From NCBI GenBank assembly GCA_038230975.1, contig JBBRMF010000293.1, positions 1-6,300 of the forward strand: a stretch of DNA of 6,300 nucleotides. Reading direction: 5' to 3'. Every line of letters begins with the position of its first letter. The stretch's first letter is position 1. The DNA comes from JANXVV01 sp038230975 (GTDB lineage: Bacteria; Planctomycetota; Phycisphaerae; Tepidisphaerales; Tepidisphaeraceae). Of this stretch, positions 1-6,274 are shown in pieces. A program made the position numbers and the translations under genes. The notes under the pieces were generated by a model, which was given only the letters and a program-made list of their open reading frames with translations, made no database searches and had not been told where the DNA came from.

Positions 1-1
1 G

Positions 2-2173
2 CAGAACAAGGAAGATAATTTCGGGACGGATCTTTGGACGCCGTTGTTTGAGGCGATTACGAAGATGAGCGACATTGCGTACACGGGGCTATTTCCGAAA
101 ACGAATGCTGCCGATCCGGTGGCGGAGGCAGCGAATGAGCAGTTGCGGTATGACATTGCGTTTCGCGTCATCGCAGATCATGCGCGGTGTTTGACGTTTG
201 CGCTGACCGATGGAGCGGTGCCGAGCAACGAAGGGGGGGGATATGTGCTGCGGCGGATACTTCGAAGAGCCGTAAGGTTTGGGAGACAGCAGTTGGGATT
301 GCGGGAGCCGTTTGTTCATAAGCTGGTGCCGGTGATTGTGGAGTCGATGGGGAATGTGTTTCCGGAGTTGAAGAAGTATCCGGAGCATGTAATTGAATTG
401 GTGAAGGATGAAGAAGTTTCGTTTGGACGAACACTGGATCGCGGTATCCAGCTTTTCGAAGACGCAGCGAAGTCCGGAACAGTTTCCGCTGCCGACGCCT
501 TCAAACTCCACGACACCTATGGCTTTCCGATCGACCTCACCCGCATCATGGCCGAAGAACGCGGCATGACCGTTGACATCGCGGGCTATGAAAAGCTCAT
601 GGAAGAAGCTAGGGATAGAGCTCGGGCTGGTGGCAAAGAAATAGGCATTTCCCGATTAGCGGATCTCCCGGCGTCAGTGCTTGGCGCGTTACGGGTTGCG
701 GAGGTGTTAACAACAGATGATTCACCAAAATTCGAATCGCTTAAGCCGAACCTAAAGCCAAATGGCGAACGGATAAGCAAACATCGCGTGTGGGGCTATG
801 GCCGAGTTATGGCTATTTGGAACGGCACGAATCTAGGCCTTTCCGATACGACAGCATCAGAGGGTGAGGAAATTGCAGTAATTGCCGACAAGACATGCTT
901 CTACGCCGAGATGGGGGGGCAAGTAGGTGATCAAGGTCTGCTCTCACTCGCTCCGAGTGGTGCACTATTCAATGTCCAGACTACCAAGTGGGCAGGGGCT
1001 TACGTTCTTCACATTGGCCGAGTCGAAAAAGGCACGATGAAAGTTGGAGACTCATTCACCGCTTACGTTGATGAGAGCAGAATCAAAATTGAACAAAACC
1101 ACACCACCACCCACATCGCCAACTGGGCTTTGCGCGAAGTGCTCGGCGATGATGTGCAGCAAAAGGGTTCGCTGGTTGATCCGGAGAAACTGCGATTCGA
1201 TTTCTCGCATGGGAAGTCGCTGAGCGAAGATGAATTGGCGAAGGTGGAGACGCTGGTGAACGCGGGGATCGCGGGCAAATTGCCGGTGTATGCCCAGACG
1301 GCTCCGCAGGAACAGGCGTTGAAGATTCATGGCTTGCGGGCGGTGTTCGGGGAGAAATATCCGCCGATGGTGCGTGTGGTTTCAGTGGGTGTGCCGGTGG
1401 AGAAGTTGCTGGCCGATCCGACGAATGCGGAATGGCGGAAGTACAGCATCGAATTCTGCGGTGGCACGCACTTGGCGAATAGTTCCGAGGCGGCGGTGTT
1501 TGCGATCACGGCCGAGGAATCGGTCAGCAAAGGGATTCGCCGAATTGTCGCGCTGACCGGCGATGCGGCCAAGCAGGCAGTTGAGGCGGCGGCGGCGTTG
1601 GATGCACAAATCGCGGCGGCTCGGAAATCAGTCGATGCGGAATTGCAGGCGCAGATTGTTTTGTTGCAGAAGGCGGTTACGGGTAATTTGCCGCTTCGCG
1701 CTAAACGGCGGGGGCAAGCGGCGGTGGTGGAGTTGCAGGCGCGGTCCAAGGCGTTTGAGAAGGCGAATAAGTCGCAGGCATCGGCCTCAAATGTGGATGC
1801 GGTGGGAATTGCCGCCCACCTGCTCGAGAAGGCGCTGACGCTAGGTGGTGGGAAAATTGTCGTCGGTGAAATCCCCGGCGCCAGCGACGATCAACTGCAT
1901 GCGGCGATTGCTTCGCTCCGGGCGAAATCGCCGAGCCTGGGTGTGCTGCTGGGAAGTGCGAACGATGGCAAGGTGAGTTTTGTGGCGGCGGTGAGCGATG
2001 ATCTGATCGCCAAAGGTTTGAAGGCCGGCGATTGGATTCGTGAGGCGGCGAAGATGGCGGGAGGTGGCGGTGGGGGTCGACCGCAGATGGCGCAGGCGGG
2101 AGGGAAAAATCCGTCGGAACTGGGGGCGGCGCTGGATCGGGCGAAGGGGTTTGCGCAGGAAACGGTGAAATAG
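2..2173 (+). CDS. alaS: Alanyl-tRNA synthetase, 5'-truncated by the window edge
   Basis: Cytoplasmic enzyme that charges tRNA-Ala with alanine and hydrolyses mischarged Ser/Gly-tRNA-Ala. The frame is open from base 2 (QNKEDNFGTDLW...), so the gene starts upstream and the TTG/ATG codons inside are not starts. About 250 N-terminal residues, with the class II catalytic motifs, are missing. Visible in order: the tRNA-recognition helical domain with SNEGGGYVLRR (about nt 224-256) and HDTYGFPIDLT (about nt 509-541); the editing-domain segment CFYAEMGGQVGD (about nt 896-931); the zinc-site motif HTTTH (nt 1100-1114) and CGGTH (nt 1457-1471); a DHHA1/C-Ala tail with a six-glycine run (nt 2060-2077) followed by RPQMAQAGG. 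All key editing residues are present. The fragment is longer than the matching part of E. coli AlaRS, partly through the ADPTNAEWRKYS stretch that I associate with planctomycete-type enzymes. Oddities: a Gly replaces the usual Arg in NEGRGY, within a run of eight G, and codon use is mosaic between about nt 425 and 1090. The identification is secure. Confidence 0.97.
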   Translation, partial: QNKEDNFGTDLWTPLFEAITKMSDIAYTGLFPKTNAADPVAEAANEQLRYDIAFRVIADHARCLTFALTDGAVPSNEGGGYVLRRILRRAVRFGRQQLGLREPFVHKLVPVIVESMGNVFPELKKYPEHVIELVKDEEVSFGRTLDRGIQLFEDAAKSGTVSAADAFKLHDTYGFPIDLTRIMAEERGMTVDIAGYEKLMEEARDRARAGGKEIGISRLADLPASVLGALRVAEVLTTDDSPKFESLKPNLKPNGERISKHRVWGYGRVMAIWNGTNLGLSDTTASEGEEIAVIADKTCFYAEMGGQVGDQGLLSLAPSGALFNVQTTKWAGAYVLHIGRVEKGTMKVGDSFTAYVDESRIKIEQNHTTTHIANWALREVLGDDVQQKGSLVDPEKLRFDFSHGKSLSEDELAKVETLVNAGIAGKLPVYAQTAPQEQALKIHGLRAVFGEKYPPMVRVVSVGVPVEKLLADPTNAEWRKYSIEFCGGTHLANSSEAAVFAITAEESVSKGIRRIVALTGDAAKQAVEAAAALDAQIAAARKSVDAELQAQIVLLQKAVTGNLPLRAKRRGQAAVVELQARSKAFEKANKSQASASNVDAVGIAAHLLEKALTLGGGKIVVGEIPGASDDQLHAAIASLRAKSPSLGVLLGSANDGKVSFVAAVSDDLIAKGLKAGDWIREAAKMAGGGGGGRPQMAQAGGKNPSELGAALDRAKGFAQETVK

Positions 2174-2187
2174 TGAGAGACTAATTT

Positions 2188-2293
2188 AGCCACAGAGGAC
2201 ACAAAGAACACGGAGGTCGGCACAGAGAATACAGTTCAATTAAATTTGAATTTCTCGTTGCAAGTCTCTGTGCTCTTTGTGTCCTCTGTGGCT
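2188..2293. repeat. Palindromic intergenic element A between convergent genes
   Basis: The arms at 2188-2211 and 2270-2293 pair over 24 bp with one mismatch (A2208 against C2273). The outer ends read GCCACAGAGG and CCTCTGTGGC. The left arm and its inner continuation consist of degenerate units of about 9 nt (CACAGAGGA, CACAAAGAA, CACGGAGGT, then CACAGAGAA). The AT-rich centre carries TTCAAT (2235-2240) and TTGAAT (2246-2251), followed by TGCAAG (2259-2264). An alternative inner pairing joins 2221-2228 (CACAGAGA) to 2265-2272 (TCTCTGTG). It begins 15 bp after the alaS stop and ends 40 bp before the stop of the opposing TolC-type gene, so it could serve as a bidirectional terminator or mRNA 3'-end barrier. 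There is no T-tract, so classical intrinsic termination is not shown. It resembles element C at 5929-6074. Confidence 0.85.
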
Positions 2294-2332
2294 GTTCCTG
2301 GCAAAATTGCTAGAGAACCACTTGCGATCAAA

Positions 2333-4135
2333 CTACTTCAATGGCCGTGTCACGTACAGCGGTTTCACTTCTTCATCCAGCGTGATGTTGTCGTATCGGA
2401 GAATCGTGCCTTTGGCGCGTTCCAGGCCGGAAATGGCGATGTTGTAACCGACGATGGAGGCCATCTCGCGGCGGGACAGATCGCTCAAACGCAACTGTGC
2501 ATCCAGCTTGGTATTAATGAAACCGGGGCTGACGGCACCGGCGCGGCCTTCGTCGATGTTCAGGCGGCGTAGTTCTTCCTCAGCCGCAATGCGGGCCTGA
2601 CGGGTGCGGATCATTTCATTCCAGGTCGTCTCGACTTCGCGATGGGCTTTTTTCACTTCCAATGTGACCTGATCGATCAACGTTCGATACTGCTCGATGG
2701 TCTGTTGGCGTTGCAAGAGGGTTCGCTGGTAGATGGCTCGCGCTTCACGGCCACCGATCGGCACTTCCAATTGAAAGCCGAGGGTGAAGTCGGTGTAGTT
2801 GAAGCGACCTTCGTTTTTCGTGGCGGCGTTGAATGATTTACCGACGCCGAGCAGCGAAACGCTGCCGATGAAATCGAGTTTTGGCAGCTCATTGTTCTTT
2901 GCCGCACGAACGGTGATTTCGGCGGAATCAATTTTGGTTTGCTGCTGCGAGAGCTCGGCGCGGAAGGTCAGTGCCGTCTGAATTTGCTCGGCGGCATCAA
3001 AATGCACGGGGAGTTCGATCGGAACGTCGGCAGGCAAAATCAGATCGCCGGTGGAAACCGGAAATTCCGGATCATTCATCTTGTTTTTGACAACGTCCGA
3101 CAGATCTTCGACCTGTGCGCGGGCACGGACAAGATCGGCACCGCGGCTTTGCACCGCAGCGTTAGCCTGGGCGACTTCGGTATTGGTCGTGCCTTCGGTA
3201 CCGACGCGTTTTCGCAGCAGACCGGCGGTATCTTCGGTTTGGCGAAGCAGGGTCTCGCGAATATTTACTTCCTGCTCGGCCTGCACCAATTGCCAATAGG
3301 CCTGTTCCAGCTCAGCCAAATTCTTTTCCAGATTCAACCGGAAATCGAGCATGCTGCTTTTCTGTGTGTTCCTGGCGATGGCGATGCGGGCGGCGTTGGC
3401 TTCACCGCCGAAGTTTTGCAGGATCGGTTGCGTGACCTGCAGAGTCAATTGATTCGTCCAGAACGGGTTCGGGCGGAAATTGGCGGCGGCAGCACCTTTG
3501 GTGCCCGGGCCGCTGCGGAAGAACTGATCGGTCTGGCCACGCAGTTCAACTTTGGCACCGGTGCTGGTGTCTTGTCGAAGTCCGGTTTGAATCTGCATAT
3601 CCTGAAAAAGAATCGTATTCCGACCCGCAATCGGGCTGATGCCCGGATTGGTCGAAGAAGGGAACAGATCGTTCTGATTGGCGAATTGGAACGTGGTGAA
3701 GTATTTCAAATCGTAAGCGGCATTGGCCTCGACGACGCGGGCGCTGTCGATGGCGGGTTGGTAGCTGTTGACTCGCACGTCGGCATTGTGAGCGACGGCA
3801 ATCCGAACGACATCGTGCAGGCTCATGCGTCGAACCCCGCGCGGGCCGGGGCCGGGTTGAGTGGCGGCGGCGAAGGAGGGGCGGGTGGCCGGTTGGGTCG
3901 AAGACAAATACGGCGATTCAAGCCGTTCGGGCAGCGGGCGCATCGCCTGCGACGTATTCTCCGAAGCGTGGGCTCGCGCCAATCTCTGAAGAGTATTGGG
4001 ATTGAACGGCGCAGGGTCTATTCCGCAACCCGTCAGGGTCGCCACCGCAAACGCGGCAGCGGACGAAATCAGCAGGGCGGAAAGTGCGCGGGCCAGTGAG
4101 CGACGAGAGTTCGAACGGTTTTGCATTGCCATCAT
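2333..4135 (-). CDS. TolC-family outer-membrane efflux lipoprotein
   Basis: Predicted 600-residue outer-membrane channel of the OEP/TolC family, which forms trimeric exit ducts for efflux or type I secretion. The N terminus has a basic region, a hydrophobic core and a lipobox LTGC with Cys37, so it is probably a lipid-anchored protein like OprM. Residues about 40-100 form a Pro/Ala/Thr/Gln-rich linker (TQPATRPS), typical of Phycisphaerae secreted proteins. The OEP region begins near residue 103 (MSLHDVVRIAVAHNADV) and contains long Gln/Ala/Glu-rich helices (NLEKNLAELEQAYWQLVQAEQEV) and a second half with LGFQLEVPIGGREARAIYQR, the usual TolC repeat signature. It is longer than OprM or TolC (about 480-490) because of the linker. 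ATG at 4135 is chosen because GGGAA lies 7 nt upstream; two further Met codons follow at once. It lies 30 bp downstream of the LysE-type gene and is probably cotranscribed. No periplasmic adaptor or pump is in the window, so the partner and substrate are unknown. Confidence 0.92.
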   Translation of the reverse strand: MMAMQNRSNSRRSLARALSALLISSAAAFAVATLTGCGIDPAPFNPNTLQRLARAHASENTSQAMRPLPERLESPYLSSTQPATRPSFAAATQPGPGPRGVRRMSLHDVVRIAVAHNADVRVNSYQPAIDSARVVEANAAYDLKYFTTFQFANQNDLFPSSTNPGISPIAGRNTILFQDMQIQTGLRQDTSTGAKVELRGQTDQFFRSGPGTKGAAAANFRPNPFWTNQLTLQVTQPILQNFGGEANAARIAIARNTQKSSMLDFRLNLEKNLAELEQAYWQLVQAEQEVNIRETLLRQTEDTAGLLRKRVGTEGTTNTEVAQANAAVQSRGADLVRARAQVEDLSDVVKNKMNDPEFPVSTGDLILPADVPIELPVHFDAAEQIQTALTFRAELSQQQTKIDSAEITVRAAKNNELPKLDFIGSVSLLGVGKSFNAATKNEGRFNYTDFTLGFQLEVPIGGREARAIYQRTLLQRQQTIEQYRTLIDQVTLEVKKAHREVETTWNEMIRTRQARIAAEEELRRLNIDEGRAGAVSPGFINTKLDAQLRLSDLSRREMASIVGYNIAISGLERAKGTILRYDNITLDEEVKPLYVTRPLK

Positions 4136-4142
4136 TTCATTA

Positions 4143-4147
4143 TTCCC
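4143..4147 (-). promoter_or_regulatory. Ribosome binding site of the TolC-type gene
   Basis: GGGAA on the minus strand, 7 nt before the ATG at 4135. It supports this start over the Met codons at positions 2 and 4 of the protein, and it lies within the 30-bp gap after the LysE-type stop, consistent with translational initiation inside a polycistronic mRNA. Confidence 0.55.
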
Positions 4148-4165
4148 AATTGAGAGAGGGCCATA

Positions 4166-4801
4166 TCATAGGAACGCGCGGGCGACGCGCCAAATAGTGA
4201 CCGCGCCAAATGCCAATAAAAGCACTCCGCCGATCAGATCCGCAGCCTTCATCCAGCGAAATTTTGAATGGGCGCCGGCCATACTCATCATCCCCGCAAA
4301 CAGGCATACCCAACTGAGCGCGGCGACGAAAACGCCAAAACAGACAAGCGGCAGGTCGCCGGTCGGCGCGGGGGCCATTCGAGTCACCGTGGCAGGGACG
4401 GCGATGAACCAAAATGCCAGTGTCATGGGGTTCAGGCTGGTGAGTAATAGCCCGGTGACGTAGTTTCGGGTGGATGAGACGGTGGATGCCGTCGAAGTTT
4501 CGGTGAATTTGTTTGCCATTGCGTGACGCAGGCTGGATACACCCAGGTAGCACATGAGCGCCGCCCCGAGCACACCAACAATCGCGATGAGGATTGGGAA
4601 GGACATCGCCGGCCGAATGCTCAGGCTTACGAGTATCGCGTAACCCACATCCACGGTTACGGCGCCGCAACCCAAGGCGAAACCGGAACGAAAGCCGCCT
4701 TGCAACGTTCGCCTAGCGATTTCAACATTGACCGGTCCGATCGGCGCGGCGGCACCGATTCCGAGAAGCATGCCCTGCAGAATCATTGAAACGTGTAACA
4801 T
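4166..4801 (-). CDS. LysE/RhtB-family amino acid exporter
   Basis: Predicted 211-residue inner-membrane protein of the LysE/RhtB translocator family, which exports amino acids or related small molecules using the proton gradient. The family signature near the N terminus is clear: GAAAPIGPVNVEIARRTLQ then GFALGCGAVTVDVGYA. A later conserved segment TSLNPMTLAFWF matches the family's central Asn-Pro motif. Hydrophobic stretches near residues 7-23, 42-63, 67-88, 112-137, 147-172 and 187-207 fit six helices, and the length is typical. ATG at 4801 is preferred: a weak AGAGAA lies upstream, whereas the Met at residue 6 (nt 4786) has no Shine-Dalgarno sequence. It is the first gene of a likely two-gene operon with the TolC-type gene and is divergent from the TPR gene. 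No regulator such as LysG is adjacent. The substrate cannot be read from the sequence. Confidence 0.9.
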   Translation of the reverse strand: MLHVSMILQGMLLGIGAAAPIGPVNVEIARRTLQGGFRSGFALGCGAVTVDVGYAILVSLSIRPAMSFPILIAIVGVLGAALMCYLGVSSLRHAMANKFTETSTASTVSSTRNYVTGLLLTSLNPMTLAFWFIAVPATVTRMAPAPTGDLPLVCFGVFVAALSWVCLFAGMMSMAGAHSKFRWMKAADLIGGVLLLAFGAVTIWRVARAFL

Positions 4802-4837
4802 GGTATCGTTCTCTGGAATGTAACGTATCGCGGCAAG

Positions 4838-4859
4838 TAATTCGCCGATTGACGAATTA
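4838..4859. promoter_or_regulatory. Dyad TAATTCG-N8-CGAATTA, possible operator
   Basis: A perfect 7-bp inverted repeat, TAATTCG (4838-4844) and CGAATTA (4853-4859), with an 8-nt spacer. Its near edge is 37 bp upstream of the LysE-type start and it overlaps the outer end of the large inverted repeat at 4855-4942. The size and symmetry suit a dimeric repressor site, and the position suits control of the exporter operon. A TTGACG hexamer (4849-4854) lies inside it, but no matching -10 box follows at 16-18 bp. Function is inferred from geometry only; a 7+7 dyad can occur by chance. Confidence 0.3.
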
Positions 4860-4942
4860 TTTAGTCGGGTTGCTTGCGACCCGTGTCCGATGGCCTCGGA
4901 TAGCAGCTAGACACGGGTCGCAAGCGACCCGGCTAAATAATT
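4855..4942. repeat. REP/BIME-like inverted repeat B with self-palindromic arms
   Basis: The arms at 4855-4887 and 4910-4942 are 33 nt each and pair with two mismatches, separated by 22 nt. Both mismatches are T on the left against G on the right, so a plus-strand transcript would be fully paired with two G.U wobbles. Each arm is also a short palindrome: the right arm has CGGGTCGC-AA-GCGACCCG (4914-4931, perfect) and the left arm has the same with one T-G wobble (4866-4883). It can therefore fold as one long hairpin or as two short ones, the architecture of paired REP units (BIMEs). The 22-nt centre has its own stem, TCCGA (4886-4890) with TCGGA (4896-4900). It fills the divergent region between the LysE-type and TPR genes. 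No transposase is nearby, and no direct repeat was seen at its edges. Confidence 0.88.
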
Positions 4943-5001
4943 TCAGAGACCTCCCCCGCATGAATACATCGGAGGAGGGAATCAGAAAGAGCAATCGATT
5001 T

Positions 5002-5006
5002 AAGGA
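5002..5006 (+). promoter_or_regulatory. Ribosome binding site of the TPR gene
   Basis: AAGGA, 8 nt before the ATG at 5015; together with the signal peptide that follows, it fixes this start. A stronger purine run, GGAGGAGGG (4971-4979), lies further upstream with no start codon at a usable distance. Confidence 0.6.
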
Positions 5007-5014
5007 TCTGACCT

Positions 5015-5890
5015 ATGCGAAAATTATTGGTTGTAACGGGTCTGCTCATATCGGTCTTTACGGGAGCCGCGCCTGCGGATTTATCAACTAAAGAGTACTT
5101 GGACAGCGCTCGCCAATCTTTGGAGCAAGGCAAAAAAGAGGATGCATTGGCGGCTGCAACCAAGGCGGTGGAGGGTGATCCAAAGAATCCTTCCTGTTAC
5201 GCGATCCGAGCGATGATCCAGGATGCTCGCCATGATTTTGAGAAAGCGGTTGCAGACTACTCCAGGGTGATTGAGCTAATGCCAAATGTCGTCGGTGGAT
5301 ATCAGCGGCGTGGGGAGGATTATTTTCGAATGGGAAAATTCGCGGAATCAGTCGCGGATTTTGACAAGGTGATTCAGCTTGAGCCCAAGCGCGAGCCTTA
5401 TCATTGGCAGCGGGGGATCTCGCTTTATTACGCGGGCGAATTTGAGCGCGGAGCCAGGCAATTTGAGGGACACAAAGCCGTGAATCCCAACGATGTGGAA
5501 AACGCGGTGTGGCATTATCTATGTGTGGCGAGGCTGGGCGGCGTTGATAAAGCGCGGGCGGGGTTGATCAAAATTGAAGGTGATGCGCGCGTTCCGATGA
5601 TGCGGGTTTATGCGATGTACTTGGGGACTGCGAGCGCGGCGGATGTGTTGAAGGAAGCCGAAGCCGGGGAGGCGACGGCGGAAGAGAGAAAGATGCGGCT
5701 GTTCTATGCGCATCTGTATATCGGATTGTATCAGGAAGCGGCGGGTCAATTGGATCAGGCCCGCGAACATATACTTCTGGCCGCACAGAATTATGCCGGA
5801 GACGATTACATGGGAGATGTGGCGCGCGTCCATGAAACGTTGCTCAAGCATGAGAAATCCCCGGCATCGCAGGGGACTCAAAAGCGGTGA
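5015..5890 (+). CDS. Exported tetratricopeptide-repeat protein, NlpI-like
   Basis: A 291-residue protein with an N-terminal signal peptide: MRK, a hydrophobic core to about residue 18, and an AxA cleavage site at Ala19-Pro20-Ala21. Four TPR units follow, at about residues 25-58, 59-92, 93-126 and 127-160, with the expected small and aromatic positions (for example GEDYFRMGKFAESVADFDK and GISLYYAGEFERGARQFE). The C-terminal half has FYAHLYIGLYQEA and YMGDVARVHETLL, a pattern I associate with a planctomycete/verrucomicrobial TPR family annotated as NlpI-like. There is no lipobox Cys after the signal peptide, so it is probably a soluble periplasmic protein, unlike lipoprotein NlpI. TPRs bind partner proteins; the partner is unknown. 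It is a single-gene unit: divergent from the exporter operon upstream and followed 38 bp later by palindrome C. The gene and its domain type are certain; the cellular role is not. Confidence 0.9.
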   Translation: MRKLLVVTGLLISVFTGAAPADLSTKEYLDSARQSLEQGKKEDALAAATKAVEGDPKNPSCYAIRAMIQDARHDFEKAVADYSRVIELMPNVVGGYQRRGEDYFRMGKFAESVADFDKVIQLEPKREPYHWQRGISLYYAGEFERGARQFEGHKAVNPNDVENAVWHYLCVARLGGVDKARAGLIKIEGDARVPMMRVYAMYLGTASAADVLKEAEAGEATAEERKMRLFYAHLYIGLYQEAAGQLDQAREHILLAAQNYAGDDYMGDVARVHETLLKHEKSPASQGTQKR

Positions 5891-5928
5891 ATCATACGCC
5901 GGCGCGACCAAACTTCCGGGCAAGCTCG

Positions 5929-6074
5929 AAATGCAACGCGGAGGCTCGGAGATCGCGGAGATCGCGGAGATAGACGGAGAAATTCAATATTTTTTTGAAT
6001 GTTCCAGACCTGCAAGCCCATTATTTTCTCTTCTCCGTCTGTCTCCGTGACCTCCGCGTCTCCGCGTTGCATTT
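5929..6074. repeat. Palindromic intergenic element C built of ~9-nt units
   Basis: The left arm is 5929-5981 and the right arm 6031-6074. The outer 15 bp (AAATGCAACGCGGAG against its complement) pair perfectly. The next 18 positions pair at 14, and the inner 11 at 10 (TAGACGGAGAA). The left arm is 9 nt longer through a tandem duplication of a 9-mer (ATCGCGGAG twice, about 5952-5969), the mark of replication slippage. The arms are degenerate repeats of a CGGAGA-type unit every 8-10 nt. The AT-rich centre has TTCAAT (5983-5988) and TTGAAT (5995-6000), then TGCAAG (6011-6016), as in element A. It starts 38 bp after the TPR gene stop and could act as a transcript 3'-end structure. The only T-run (T5990-5996) lies in the loop, not after the stem, so a standard intrinsic terminator is not supported. 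Confidence 0.87.
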
Positions 6075-6147
6075 TCGCTGCCCGGTGGCGAAAGGTTGCT
6101 TACGCCTGGAAGATTGGGCACGCCCCAAGAGGCGGGTGCGTGACAGT

Positions 6148-6161
6148 TCCGGCGAACCGGA
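6148..6161 (+). other. Short hairpin with CGAA tetraloop
   Basis: TCCGG (6148-6152) and CCGGA (6157-6161) flank CGAA. Read as plus-strand RNA, the five-pair stem closes on a GNRA-like four-base loop; on the minus strand the loop is TTCG, the stable UUCG tetraloop sequence, though without the usual C-G closing pair. This suggests a structured transcript but is too short to stand alone, and there is no T-tract to make it a terminator. Confidence 0.3.
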
Positions 6162-6195
6162 TTTCTCCCTCTCCCGGTACTGGGTCCGTCGATTT

Positions 6196-6274
6196 ATCTC
6201 CCGCCGCAGAATATCACGATTCGGCCGGCACTTTCCAGTCGATCTGAAGTTTTCAGGTTCCGCCGGCGGGAGAT
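6196..6274. repeat. Inverted repeat, 11-bp perfect arms, near window end
   Basis: ATCTCCCGCCG at 6196-6206 pairs without mismatch with 6264-6274 across 57 nt. The interval holds GCCGGC (6224-6229) and a CTGAA/TTCAG hairpin (6244-6256), so a branched fold is possible. No family is recognised. Confidence 0.5.

Noticed and set aside
2188..2293. CRISPR-like array from the repeated CACAGAGG-type units
   Set aside because: The units are about 9 nt, degenerate, contiguous and arranged as a palindrome; there are no spacers and no cas genes.
2188..2293. MITE with target-site duplication
   Set aside because: The flanks at the two ends (ATTT before, TGTT after) show no direct repeat, and element C likewise shows none, so transposon insertion is not demonstrated.
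2939..4099. Plus-strand open frame of 386 codons opposite the TolC-type gene
   Set aside because: It lies wholly antisense to a well-supported OEP gene, its product is low-complexity Gly/Arg/Ala-rich with no domain, and it has no convincing ribosome site. It is a shadow of GC-biased codons.
4855..4942. Integron attC site
   Set aside because: The long imperfect hairpin is suggestive, but the conserved RYYYAAC and GTTRRRY core sites at the ends are absent, and the arms end in AATTATTTAG-type sequence.
4855..4942. Intrinsic terminator
   Set aside because: It lies between the 5' ends of two divergent genes, where a terminator is not needed, and no T-tract of useful length follows the stem on either strand.
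4960..5091. Short open frame starting MNTSEEG just before the TPR gene
   Set aside because: It overlaps the TPR gene start in another frame, has no Shine-Dalgarno sequence before its ATG and no recognisable feature. The GGAGGAGGG inside it has no start codon at a usable distance.
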